Source of the DNA: Saururus chinensis
Lineage: Eukaryota; Streptophyta; Magnoliopsida; Piperales; Saururaceae
Direction: 5' to 3'
NCBI GenBank assembly: GCA_035235625.1
Contig: CP141141.1
Coordinates: 20,457,968-20,521,967 of the forward strand
DNA length: 64,000 nt
The stretch's first letter is position 1, and every line of letters begins with the position of its first letter. Made by a program: the position numbers and the translations under genes. This document shows, piece after piece, positions 11,991 through 24,880 of the stretch. Below the pieces are notes generated by a model. It was not told where the DNA came from, searched no databases, and saw nothing but the letters and a program-made list of their open reading frames with translations.

Positions 11991-14520
11991 CTTATTTCAT
12001 AACAAATATATAAATCTTAGATACATCACAATATGCCATCAAGAAGTATTCACTTAATCCATAACCATTTCTTCTTTATTATGAGCACTAGGTCAAAATC
12101 AAACTAATTAGCAAGATAATTATCAAGTAACCAAATGCCAACTACTACAATGCAAGCCCTTGAGCTTCTCACCTTGTTCCCCCATAAACCAATGCAAATG
12201 CCAACCAATGCAATGAACAACAACACTTAGAGTTTATTCAGCTTGAAAAATATGATAGAGAACAGAATTGACATTATCTCATTTGACAATGTTACTTGAG
12301 CAATATTTTAATTTAGAGCCTATAAGATGTCCTTGAGCACTAGGTCAAAACATGAGACAAAGGGCAGGCACCATGAGATGATGCTTGACAAATACTTAGA
12401 TTGGTGTATATTATTAAAATACATTATAGAATTTTGTGGCTTCTAGTTCTAATTAGCTACATATGCATCTAGAGTCATGCAACTATAGTCAACTTGTACC
12501 AAAATACTCTTCAGTTCCAACAAATTTATTTTACAACTTGGAAGAGGAAAAAATAACACAATTACACAAGCACACTACATTGATAGGAGGTAAGTATCAA
12601 AACTATTACATCAAAACCAAACCCTAGAGAGAACAATATAGGAGGGAAGGGCAAATAAAGTGCATACCTTTTCTTAGACATGGGGAGGACGAGAGCGGGA
12701 AAGCGATCTGGAGTGAGAAACGGAGCGGGATGGCAAGTGGGACAACGAAGAAGATTTTCTTTGGAACGGCACCCTAAACCTTAATAGTCAGCCTCAAAAT
12801 GCAAGCTTGATCTACTCATAAACTTGCCCAGACGAGTTTCATGAGTATAATGATAATAAGAATGCAACATAAACAAACAAATTACCATTTGATTTGCTTG
12901 CTGGTAAAAACTATATGCTTCGAAATCATAGAAAATAATTTATAAGTAATGAAAAATAAGAGAACCATATGAGAAACAACATACAATTGTAATTATCTGA
13001 TAAACTTTGCACTACTTTTTCATGGTCACTCCCTTATTTTAGACAGTAATGTACTATAGTATTCACAAAAGTCACAACTGTGTTAGTCCACAATAAACTT
13101 AACACCTTGAGGATTACAATAAAATAAGTTGGTCATCTACACTAACATTAGAAAAGAAAGGGTGAATATGTAAATTATTGAATAGAGAAAATCACTTAGA
13201 CTAAACTTTATGAGTAATATGCAAAAATGCCTCCCTTGAGCATCACAGGTAGCCACAAGAGGTGACTGTGGTTAGAAGATTCCTACTTCACTTTATATAA
13301 AAGTGAATAGAAATGATCATTTGCAAAAAAGGTCAAAAAAGAAAAGGGGGTGTCTAGCAAACTAGAGGGAGAAGAATATGAAATGCAAAAAAGCCCTTTT
13401 GTGAAGTCATATCAAAAGCCCTTTACTTCCACTATAGAATGGGAGGGCCGACAAAGGTTTATTACAACAAGCCCACCATGAACTTGTAATAGAAACTTTA
13501 ATTACATCTAGAACCATTTTCTAAGAACCAATTTTTAAACAAAACTTTCCTTCATGTCTAAATGCATACAACTCGACCTTACAAAACCTTCTTTCAATTT
13601 GAGCTAGATTAATGTTTAAGCCAATCCAACACTGATGTTAACGAGATAAATCATCTAAAAATTAAAATTTAAGACATCATTACTAATGTAAAAATTAATA
13701 AAGAAACAACATATCTACCTCACCCCAAAGCCCTACAACCACATTGTTCAAAAAATCAAATAATTTTCCTCAAAAAAAAAAAAAACTATGCGGCACCAAC
13801 ACAACCACAACAAATCAACAAAGCCAATAATTTATGCAAGATTCAAGGGGACAAAGGAAGAACACATTACCATAGAAGAGCGAACTCCACAATGTCGGCC
13901 GCTCAAATCAAATCAGTAGTGATGTTAGCTCCGCCCTCACTACAAAAGCATGCATCAAAATCACATATATGAAAACACCAAATGAACATGCTAGAGAGGG
14001 GAAGAAAGAGGGGCAGAAGAAGAGCCTGAAAGAGGTAGAGAGTGGGAGGTGATGGGCAGGTCTGGTCCCAATACAACGTTGATTTCATCCTTCTTATATT
14101 ACTTCAGACGAAATTACCTAAAAAATAAAAATAAAAAAACCACGCTAGCGCATGTGCCTAGCTGGCACCTACATGGCAAAAGTCAACATAATTTTGGTAA
14201 ATATTTCTAGCCAGACACTATGGTTATTATTTTTTTAATATTTTTTATATAATTTTTTCCTATTAATATGAGACAAAGGGAGTATTTACATATGGTCCAC
14301 AAAAATATGAAGGATTTAATTATTTTCTCAAGGAAACACAAGCATAAATATGTCTTAATAGAGCACAAGCTAATATTCTTAATCTCACAAAGGCTTTTAT
14401 GCTTGCAAGCATAAACCAAACAATTAGGCAAGATTATTTTTCTAAGTTTCATTTGGAAAAAAAGAAAAAGAAAAACTCAATTAATCTCATATAACTTAAA
14501 AAAAAACTATCATTAAATCT
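11991..14520. other. Gene-free AT-rich stretch upstream of NDUFS1
   Basis: No recognisable protein. The two GC-richer patches (12660-12780 and 13870-14090) could be untranslated leader of the dead MULE on minus or unrelated sequence. A single Stowaway-like end (attaatatgagacaaaggga) occurs near 14263. I could not find the outer ends of the MULE. Confidence 0.5.
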
Positions 14521-14529
14521 AATATGGAA

Positions 14530-14820
14530 AGCATCAAAATTATTCAAAAAAATAAATCAATTCCTTCACCCCCTCCTTTTTTATTATTATTTATCACACC
14601 CTCCTCTGAGATCCATTCATTTTACAACAACAAAAAAGATCAGTATGAAGGCACATGGAAAACCCCACCAATCGAACGGTCAAGAAGCATCCCCTGGTGG
14701 CCCCACCATCCACACACCTGGCCCCACTTTCCCTGAAGAAACCACTCCACTTAAAAGCCACGCCTTCTCTTCCCCTTCACTCTCACCCGACACCTTCCGC
14801 AGCTCAAACAAATCCGAAGA
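14530..14820 (+). promoter_or_regulatory. Promoter and leader region of NDUFS1
   Basis: A C+T-rich leader (ttctcttccccttcactctc around 14764) lies directly before the ATG, with no clear TATA box. TATA-less, pyrimidine-rich leaders are usual for housekeeping genes of plants. The transcription start cannot be placed from sequence alone. Confidence 0.45.
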
Positions 14821-17800
14821 ATGGGATACGGCCTTCGAGCAATCCGGGCCTCGCGGACCTCCGCCCTGGCCCGCCTGTGCTCCGCCTACCGCCAGAACCC
14901 CGGCCGCCTCCTCCTCCTCCGCCCGATCACCTCCACCCCCGAGCGCAGCTCCCCCGATGCTGCTGCCGCCGCGGCGCCGGCCGAGCAGCTTGCGTATCCT
15001 GCCCCGGAGCCGCCCAAGATGCCACCCCCGGTCGGCGGGGCGAGGATCCAGATTGCTAACCCGGACGACGCCATTGAGGTGTTTGTGGATGGGTTCCCCG
15101 TGAAGATACCCAAGGGCATGACCGTGCTCCAAGCCTGTGAGGCCGCCGGCGTCGACATTCCCCGCTTCTGCTACCACAGCCGCCTCTCCATCGCGGGCAA
15201 CTGCCGGATGTGCCTTGTCGAGGTCGAGAAGTCGCCCAAGCCCGTCGCCTCCTGCGCCATGCCAGCCCTCCCCGGTCGGTTCCCCAAGTCAATCGATCAG
15301 TACTTGGAATTTGATTATCTTTTATTGACGGAAATTTTGATCTTCCTTTTTTGGGGGGATTTTAGGGATGAAGATTAAGACGAACACGCCGGTTGCGAAG
15401 AAGGCGAGGGAGGGGGTGATGGAGTTTTTGCTTATGAACCACCCTCTGGACTGCCCGATTTGCGACCAAGGTGGAGAGTGCGACCTGCAGGACCAGTCCA
15501 TGGCGTTCGGGTCAGATCGAGGCCGGTTCACGGAGATGAAGAGATCTGTCGTTGACAAGAATTTGGGGCCGCTGGTGAAAACCGTTATGACCCGATGCAT
15601 TCAGTGCACAAGGTTTTGCGTTTACTATTTTTACATTTCATTTTTGGCTGAAATATTGGTTTCGGAGTTTTGGCAGGAGAGTTAATTGGATGGCTTGAAG
15701 AAATTTTTTTGTATTGTGGTGTAATTTGCAACAAACTCATACATAGAAACAATGAACTTCGGATTTTAGTGAATTATGCTCTAGGTAGATCCAGTTTAAC
15801 ATAATTATATTCAACTTAACAGTTTGTAGCTTTTATATTAATTCACAATGGTAGTAGGAGAAGTCAAACACACAGAATTGATAGACAAGACGATGTACTC
15901 CACATAATGCAGTTAACGGAGCTAGCATTTACCATTTTGGAAGTTCAACCAAATTAATAGCAAAGCAATTACAAGAGATAAAAATTAAGTGGATATTTCA
16001 TCTGTGAGGATAATCTTTATTCTACTTTAAGATGAAAGAGGTTCAACTTTGACTATGAACAATCCCCATAGGTGAAATATTGAGGACTGGGTCCTCTTTT
16101 TAAGTAGATGCAGTCCCTCCTGCTAATGCGTGTTCATTTTAGCTTATATAACAAGAAAGTTTTCCAGCTGAGAATTGGAGATTGTATCCGTTTATAGCTC
16201 TCAAAATGAGAATTCAGTATGGTTGTAAAAGAAAAATTTTAGGTCATGTAATGACAGGTACAGGGTGAAATTATGTCTCGCATGATCATTGCTTAGCTCT
16301 AGAATGCATCAGCTTATTAAAAATTGTGTAGGGTAAACAGTATTCTTCAAATTTTGGTTTGCAGCTTCTGCAAAATGGAAGCTTATGTTATATCTCTTGA
16401 TAAAGGGGTTATGTTCCTTTCCAGCTTTGTAAGGATTTGAATTGAAGAATCAGATTCAGCTGAAAATTTGGATTATTAAAATAATTTGGTGAAGTCCACT
16501 CAATATTTTTTCCAATGGGTTGGTATGTGATGGGAAGAAGATGCCTTAACAAGAGCAAGAACTTAAGGAGAATGCAGGAGATTAAGTGTGGGCTGTGTCA
16601 CTGACTGAAGCTATGACATAGGGGATAATTAGATTTTACCTTGCGAACTTCAAGGTTTAATCAAGTTTGTTGAAGAGTTGAGGGATGAAAATTGGTCTAC
16701 CAGAGTTTTTAGGGAGGGTCGTGGATTTTTGAAAATTTGGTCCAAATCTTGTCCAATTCTCACCATATTTCTGCTTTGATTTATGGAAAATCCTATAAGC
16801 ATGTTTCCTGTAGAATAAGTTGTTTATTGCCTACTTTCAGAAGCCACTGACACATCTGAAAGCAGTTTCCCTTAGATTAAATGACATGTTCAAGCTTTAG
16901 AATTTTTAGATAGAGATCACGTGGCATCCTGTCACCCGGATGCTGGATATATCTGCAGGGTTCTATTTGAGAGGCCGTGGCTATTGGATCATCATTTAGA
17001 TCTCATATGCCCCTCAGTTGGGGGTGATAAGTGAGAGTTGTTGGATGACAATTTGACGGCTCACATACTCACCTGGATAAAACTAGCATCTAGATGATCG
17101 GATGCTAGTTGTTTCCTTTTAGTAACTATAAATATAGTAAAGATATCCAGTCGTACGCTTTGCATTGCTCATTCTGCTTTGAGATTTGTTATCTATGTGG
17201 TTGTTGTGTTTAATATTTTTTCTAATTTCAAATGGAATACAGGAACAGGAAAAGAGTGGAAGATGTCATACATCCTGATAGAAAATGTCCTGTAATATGT
17301 GTCAATACTGAAAGCTCAGTGAGTTGAGGAAGAAGAAACAGTTTATTTAGAGCTGTGTGTGTGTAGATAAGAATTTTGTGAGACTGATGTCCTTGTACAT
17401 GTATTTACTTTTGTAGAAAGTAGGTTTTAAAGTAAATTATTGATTGTGCGTGCACATGTTTACCAAATTATTCTGTATTTTTCTGCATATACTGACTCAT
17501 AATAGGTGTAGAAGAATTAAGATAGGAAGCACATACCTGTAGGCACTGTTAATACACATGTTCTGGTAACATTATACCAAATGGTTGAAAATGTTGAAGA
17601 ACATGAATGTGTGAGTAGTTTGGTGTAAATCTTTGTGGCAGATCGTAAGGTCAATAAGTATGCCTGCATGTATGGCAACTGAATTTCATGATCAGTCATT
17701 TCGTTCCTTGTATCTTGCTACTCAAGCGTTTAATACCCTTCATGGTCACTTTTGTCTTTGTTTTACAATTTCCAGTTCGTTGAGATGATCTCTATAAAAT

Positions 17801-20800
17801 CTTATTAATTAAAATCAAATATCCTATTCAACAGGTGTGTTAGGTTTGCTACTGAGATAGCTGGTGTCCAAGATCTTGGCATGTTAGGACGTGGAAGTGG
17901 CGAAGAGATTGGTACATATGTGGAGAAACTTATGACAAGTGAGCTTTCTGGAAATGTGATAGATATTTGCCCTGTAGGGGCCCTCACTTCCAAGCCTTTT
18001 GCATTCAAAGCTCGTAACTGGGAGTTGAAAGGTACAGAGACAATTGATGTTACAGATGCTGTAGGGTCAAACATTAGAATTGACAGCAGAGGCCCAGAGG
18101 TCATGCGCATTGAACCCCGTTTAAACGAGGTGAAATTTTCTGGAATATAGAGGTTTCTTTTTTTTTTTTGTTACAACTCACCCCGCCACGCACACACCCT
18201 ATATATGCCATAGGGCCGATATTCGGCCCTGGAACCTCCTTGTCAGCATTGGGGAGATTCAACCACCTTAACTAAGGTTGGTTTGGCAGAGATTTCTATT
18301 TTGAATATCATTTTTTTGCGTCATTTGTCCGTTACTGCCCATTGATGTAGCACATTCTCTACTTTTTACTGCTTGCAATAGTTTGCCTTTTTAATTTGTA
18401 CTCATATCAAGTAAACATTCTTTGAATAATGAACGCAGAAAATTGTTAATATAGCCTGTCTTTCATTTTGCAGGACATTAATGAGGAGTGGATTTCAGAC
18501 AAAACTCGTTTTTGTTATGATGGTCTCAAGAGACAACGCTTGAGTGACCCTATGATTCGTGGTAGTGATGGCCAATTCAAGGCTGTGAGTTGGCGTGATG
18601 CCTTAGCTGTGGTTGCTGAGGCTGCTCATAATGCTAAACCTGAGGAAATTGTTGGGGTTGCCGGGAAATTATCTGATGCGGAATCCATGATGGCTTTTAA
18701 AGATTTCTTAAATAGAATGGGGTCCAATAATGTGTTGTGTGAAGGAAATGGTGCTAGTCCTCAAGCTGATTTACGCCCAAGTTACCTTTTGAACAGTCAC
18801 ATTAGTGGCCTTGAAAAGGCAGATCTCTTCCTTCTGATTGGTTCACAGGTAAATGTACTCTTGAAAAATGAATGCTTCTAAATTTTTGAAGTTCATTACA
18901 AAGGAGTGTACTGAATAGAATTGTTGTGTTATAGACATGTATCTCTGGTTCACCATTGCAGTATACTTTTTTTTATCCTGCTTGTCATTTTGTTGCAATT
19001 AAGAGGGGCTTGTTCAATATTTTTTTCTACTTGTGATGCTTTATACTACTAATAGCATTTTGAATTTGAGTATCTGAAGTGGATTAATTGCTTAGAAGAG
19101 TCCTGATAATAAAAACGGTTTAATAGCTAAGAAGAGGCCTGATGTCAAAATTTTAAAATTACTTCTGATTGTAAGTGGTTTATATGTTGTATCAGATTTT
19201 ACTCTAATTGTTTCTTTCTCACGATTCAATTGAAATTTTGTGTGTTCCATATGTCCAAATTCCCTACTTGGTCAGGAGTAGTAATAACATGCCTATATTG
19301 CATTAGGAAAATATTTTCAGGATGATCACATTGAGGGAACCGTATCCAATTTACGTTTTTTTTCCTTGGAATTAAATTTAGAGGAACCTTCATCGTCAGA
19401 TCAAACTACAACCTTTAGTTAGCATTGAAACAACAAAAATCAGCATTGTGCTGTTAAAACTATATGTATCTCTCCAATGTTGGTCGTCATATGGATTTAG
19501 AATAAGGTTTTTTTTTCTAAAAGAAGAATTTAGAATAAGGTTCTTTTTCTATTCCAGTACCTTTTCCATCTGTTGTGCAGCACGTATAGAGACTGTTTGG
19601 GTGGCTTCAAGAATCAACAAAGTAACTGATAAGCTTGATAGACTAATGGTAAACTAGGCTTTGGGAGACAAAGAAGAACTCTTTGTAGTTATTGAATAAG
19701 TCAGAATAATATTACAAAGGAGTTGACACAGGTCTAATAAGGGTTACAAGAAAGAGACTTATGTGCTCTTCACTTAAGTGAGGGCGAACCAATAGAAAAG
19801 ACCAATTTACCCCTTATTAATACAAAGCCGACGCAGGACACAAACTCATGCAAATACTCCTCTTAACAAAGCTGATTAAGATGGTTTATATACTTCTAAA
19901 TGAGAACAACGGTTTCACTGATTTCTGGAGGTGTGGACATGTAAATTTCGTGTCTTCAAATGATAAGCAGTCTTCTATAAAAATTACCATTGTGGAAGTA
20001 GATGGTGAAAGTCAGATGTCAGTTGTTGTTTCCAAAACATGAATGTGAAAATTCCTAATGTGATAATAGGCTAATTAAAGCAATTCATAATATAATTTTT
20101 TGTGCTGTTAAGCTTGAGAGAAATGGTTAGAAGTTTTAACTTGACAATCTGAGTTATTATTAACCTTGGGTCTCGGTTTTTCATTGATTATGTGCTTAGA
20201 AATTTTAAGTTGAGCTAGTTTTTTAAAATATTGTGGTAGGGGTATGCTGTGTGATTGAGTTTAAGCAAAATTTGAATGGAAGAAACCTAAAAGTCTACCT
20301 GTACAAATTATATGCTTGAAGAGAAGAATTTGAGATGCAGTTTGTCTTTGTTAGACTTCTGAAATTGTGCTGGAGACTTGTAGCTGAAAGCATGGTGTTC
20401 TTATAGACTATTACAAATCAAAGGTGATAGATTTACTTAAAAGTTTTTGGTCAGTACTACCAGTGATAGGTCAGTTCATCTCAATTTTAGTATTGATTAT
20501 TATTATAAAAAGTATGAGGTGAGACATTTTGCCTTGAAAATATCGGGTTTGTAGCCTGATCTTTGCCATATTCCTAGTGTAATCACGTATGAAAGTTTTA
20601 AAAACAATCAATATATTTTTATGTAAAAGTCATTGCATAAGACATAGCGCCTAGATCACCTTGAGGCACACCTCAACACTAAAAGGTGTGCGCCATGGTC
20701 AAAACTTATGATTTGAGCACCTCCCTTGTTGAGGCATATGCTTTTGGGGTCTTACACCTTGTACCAACACTGTTTAGGACCTTTCTCAATGCTCTCATCT

Positions 20801-21895
20801 TGAATCTTACCTCAAAAATGCTTTTTAAACACTGGATTGGTATGGACTAAAGTTTGCATGCATTGCCATTGTTGAAACCACTGCATTATTCTTATCTCTC
20901 TCTTGCTATCCTGGATGTTCTTTGTATTGGTTAAGAAAAGGATAATTTATGTTTGCTTGTGCCAACTTGTAATTTTCTATGATTAATATTTCTGTTTATT
21001 CCGAGTATTTGGATAAGATTTAATCTTGCTGTCTTTTCTGCTACTTGACAGAGTGAAACAGCAGTGATATGTATCATTGTGCTTGTTTTCAATTGAAAGT
21101 TTATCCCCATAGAGTTTTGATGCTCACAATGCTTTTTATTTATAGTCTGTTTTGTCAACCCATTATTTCACCATCAGAGGCCACAACATTTGGGCCTTTC
21201 ACAATCACCTACCATGGGATGTCATTGGATAGGGTCAATGCGATACAACCATAACCTATTTAATCTGCCCTAACAATATTTAGCGGCTTTTTGCATAGGG
21301 ATTCAAGGGAGGATCCTGCATCCTTGAATCCTGTTTGTTTAGCCATATATGGGGCTTCCTGAATTTTTTTGAAGACATCAAATTCGAGTGCAAACTCTTA
21401 TTTTTTTTTTTGGATACACAGATTCACGTAAAACTGTGAATTTGGGATTCAGGCTTGAACAGTGTTTGATTCTTTACCTTCCAGCATAAGAGAAAATTCA
21501 GCTGGCGTAAGAGTCTAGACTTAAGGGGCTGTTCAGGAAGAACCAGGGAGGATTAAATTTGGGTGAATCCCAATTTCTCCCAAGAATTTTTATCCAAACA
21601 GCCCCCTCTGTATGTATATTTTTAATATATGGATTAACACGTAAACAATGTTGCTGATAATTTGAAACTTTGTAAAGAAAAATATTAACATAATCTTCCA
21701 GAGGGAATTTGTATCTAGAGTTATTAAAGTCAAGAACGATTAGAAGTTTATAACACTTGATGCATAATAGACTCAGTGGCAACCTTACACTTGCTGTACT
21801 CAAGTAGAAAGATTTGAGAGGACTCCGGAGTTTTTTATTTCATCTGTCTAGAATTGTCAACAACACGATTGATTTTGAGTTAACAAACTTGATGC

Positions 21896-21940
<45 letters not shown>

Positions 21941-23146
21941 TGTATGTATATAGATATTATATCGTGATTTTAGAAGGAAACCAGTAGATGTCAGAAACCA
22001 TATTGTATATAAATGAGGCCAGCCTGTCCTATATGCTGTATTTAAAAGGGTAAATTTCTAGTAGTAATGTTTGCTGTCCGTTAAAGAGTAATCTATGTAT
22101 TATTGTTGTATATTTCATGTTATATATTTGTTTCAGGACTTGTGTATGTGGTTAAGCTGTACATATATGTCTTTGCTGTTACTTGTTTTAGATATACAGT
22201 GATAGAACTAATTTTTTTCGTTTTATTATGATAAATTGAATAGCCAAGGGTAGAAGCCCCCATGGTAAATGCCAGAATCCGCAAAACAGTGAGAGCAACG
22301 CAAGCTAAGGTTGCCTATATTGGTCCTCCAACAGAGTTTAACTATGATTCTCAGCATCTCGGTACAAGCCCACAAACTCTTCTTGAAATTGCTGAGGGCC
22401 GCCACCCTTTCTGCTCAGCTCTTGTTTCAGCTAAAAATCCAGCCATTATTCTTGGTGCTGGGATTTTTGAAAGGAAGGACAAAGATGCTATCTTTGCTGC
22501 AGTTGAGGCGATAGCTAAGTATGGAAAAGTGATAAGACCAGACTGGAATGGCTTTAATGTTCTACTTCTTAATGCTGCCCAGGCTGCTGCTTTAGATCTT
22601 GGTCTCATTCCCGAGTCTCCCAATTGCATTGAATCGGCAAAATTTTTGTACCTTATGGGCGCTGATGATGTGGAATTGGACAAAGTCCCTAATGATGCAT
22701 TTGTGGTCTACCAAGGACACCATGGGGACCGAGGCGTATATCGGGCAAATGTGATTCTCCCTGCTACTGCTTTTAGTGAAAAGGAAGGGATATATGAAAA
22801 TACTGAAGGTTGTGCACAATCTACCACTCCTGCAGTTCCTACCGTTGGTGATGCAAGGGATGATTGGAAGATAGTTAGGGCATTGTCTGAAGTTGCTGGT
22901 GTCTGTTTGCCGTATGACACTCTTGGAGCTGTCCGGGCAAGGATCCGTGGAGTTGCTCCAAATTTATTGCGGATGGATGAGAGAGAAGCGTCAACTGTTT
23001 CCACTGCTTTAAAGCCTGATTTCCATGGGAGGCTAGGCAAGGAGCCTTTTGGAATAGCTGTGGAGAACTTTTATATGACAGATTCAATAACTAGAGCCTC
23101 AAAGACCATGGCTCAATGTAGTGCGACTTTGTCAAAGAAGAAGTGA
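14821..23146 (+). CDS. NDUFS1: NADH dehydrogenase [ubiquinone] iron-sulfur protein 1 (complex I 75-kDa subunit), 5 exons
   Basis: Mitochondrial complex I N-module subunit that carries electrons from the FMN site to the arm's Fe-S chain. Exons: 14821-15274, 15366-15612, 17835-18129, 18474-18848, 22244-23146. All introns are GT-AG and the joined frame gives 757 aa, near the usual plant length of about 750. Residues 1-45 are Arg/Ser/Ala-rich, as in a mitochondrial presequence. A plant-type 2Fe-2S domain follows. Cluster ligands are all present: N1b C117, C128, C131, C145; N5 H177, C181, C184, C190; N4 C229, C232, C235, C279. The rest is the molybdopterin-oxidoreductase-like domain, ending [11 protein letters not shown]. 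Exon 1 is GC-rich, later exons AT-richer. Nothing is broken, so this is an expressed gene in all likelihood. Confidence 0.97.
15613..17834 (+). other. NDUFS1 intron 2 (2.2 kb)
   Basis: It splits an Arg codon inside the N4 cluster motif, between TR and CVRF. The donor is gttttgcg and the acceptor ttcaacag. It is AT-rich; I see no embedded gene or clear transposon. Confidence 0.85.
21522..21607. mobile_element. Short MITE-like inverted repeat in NDUFS1 intron 4
   Basis: Left arm ggggctgttcaggaag; right arm, read on minus, GGGGGCTGTTTGGATAAAAA. The arms face each other across about 50 bp, and gattaaatttgggt/gaatccc pairs within. The left flank is TTAA and the right flank is tctg, so a target duplication is not clear. 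The ends resemble Tourist/PIF-type MITEs. Confidence 0.5.
21898..21938. repeat. (TA)n microsatellite
   Basis: About 20 uninterrupted TA units in NDUFS1 intron 4. Confidence 0.95.
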
Positions 23147-23534
23147 AGTGAGTTTTTAGAAAGGACTAGTCTACCAAAATAATGGGTATTTCCAGAACTG
23201 GAGCCATCTTCTCAAGATTATTTTGGAGTTTTTTCTATTGTATTTAGAATGGAGAAGGGAGGTTTTATTTATTGAATTTCACTAGTTGCCGTGAAGATGT
23301 CGGTTTTCAGTTTGTATTCCTAAATAATTTTAGATCCTTTTTCTGCAACTTCTATGTAACAAATTTGGATGGTTACCCGGCATGATATTTGTGTCTGAAT
23401 GGAAACAGGAGAATGTGGCTGAGGTGCAGCATTTGAACAACTTGTAACTTTTGCTGTGATTGCCGAAGCATGCGGTTTTTTGGAAGAAGACGCTGGGCTT
23501 TGTTTTTTCAAAGTTTCCGATTAGATTTTCGTCT
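23147..23534 (+). other. 3' untranslated region of NDUFS1
   Basis: It follows the TGA stop. AT-rich, with several weak AATAAA-like sites (for example caaaataatg near 23175). It is bounded on the right by the possible transposon end at 23535. The exact polyadenylation point is not determinable. Confidence 0.5.
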
Positions 23535-24751
23535 TAGTGCCCGTTTGTTTCAGCTAAATCTTAATTTAAAAAGTTATCTTGAAAAGCTGAGTTTCTGATT
23601 TAGCTGAATTTGAAGTTGAATTAGCTGATTTTGAATCTGAATTAGTTGAATCTGGTGCAGCAGTAAACAGAAATTCACATAATTGAAATTTATTCAGTGA
23701 GCTTGAAAAACTTCTAAAAGGTGCATTACCATAAGTTTTAATGAAAAATGAGAACTACAGAGTCTGATTAGCTGATGCAAGCATACAGAGTTGTCTCACA
23801 CGAACTTGTGCATTTTTTTCTAAAAAAAATACTAATGCTTTCTTTTCCTATTTATATTGCATTTGGTGGCGTGGATGAGTAGAGGAGTGGGACGATTAAC
23901 TTAATGAAATATTTAGATTACATTTATATGTTCTCTGAGCTTCACAAGCAAAGCTGCAGGACTATCAGTGACGTTACTTATTTGCCAACCTTTATCTACG
24001 TAGTTCCTACTTGAAAGGAAAATCTGTCCGGATCAATAAATAAAAAATCCTATGCTGAAAACATAACGAGACACAAAAACTAAAGGCTGACTTCCCCACA
24101 TTAAATAGGCAGGGAGCCAAAAAATATGCACTTCATACATTAGAAGCCTATATGAATTAGATAAACTTACTCTACAAAAGAAAGATCTAATCTTTCCAAT
24201 TCAGAATATGAACTTTCAATTGCAGAACAATACCAATCTAATTGGCACAATCACTTACGGAAAATAACTCATTCACTTTAACAAAATGCAATAAAGATAA
24301 ATACATATACCAGAATTCTTTAAGTACAATGCCTGTACAGAATTATATGTTCCTTTTCTTTGTTTAATATGTAGTTCCCTGCAAATTCTCAAGGGGGTAT
24401 AATTACAGTGTCCATCGATAAACAAAACCACAACATCTCTTTCTTTTACTAGGTACGGCAAGGATCAAGAAACTCTTATGCCATTCAATTTATTTAACGT
24501 CAACAAAGATTAAATCTACCCATATATAACCCAAACAAGATTAAAAAACACCAAGAGAGATTCATCTTCAAACAATCAGATAATCCCATCTGTTACTTTG
24601 GGGCATTAATTAATTAATGAATGCCTTTATCACAAGTAACAATCCAAGTCAATAGCAATGCCGAGACATACAAAAGAACCAAATCTGCAAGTCGTCCGAA
24701 AACCCCACTCTCCAACACCATGTGCCAAGTCCACTCAACCAATAAACATAA

Positions 24752-24760
24752 ACAAAACAA
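24752..24760. repeat. 9-bp target site duplication of the MULE, left copy
   Basis: acaaaacaa, identical to 30933-30941. Nine-base duplications are the hallmark of Mutator-superfamily insertion. Confidence 0.92.
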
Positions 24761-24880
24761 GAGTTTTTTCCATATTGCATGGCCGAAGACTGAAAATTTT
24801 TATATTCCTTAGATTTTAAACACAAATGCCATCTAACCTGGAATAACACGATATAAGGTCAATTTTGGACAAAAATACAC
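24761..24880. repeat. MULE left terminal inverted repeat
   Basis: It pairs with 30813-30932. Relative to the right arm it has about 25 extra bases around 24845-24865, which include the first ACACGATAT motif. Confidence 0.88.

Larger units (their letters stand above)
18849..22243 (+). other. NDUFS1 intron 4 (3.4 kb)
   Basis: It separates GSQ from PRVEAP in the molybdopterin-like domain. It holds a short MITE-like hairpin (21522-21607), a TA microsatellite (21898-21938) and otherwise unremarkable AT-rich DNA. Confidence 0.85.

Noticed and set aside
14645-15177. Several long open frames around NDUFS1 exon 1 on both strands
   Set aside because: They are low-complexity Pro/Arg/Ala frames caused by high GC; only the NDUFS1 frame matches a known protein and splices correctly.
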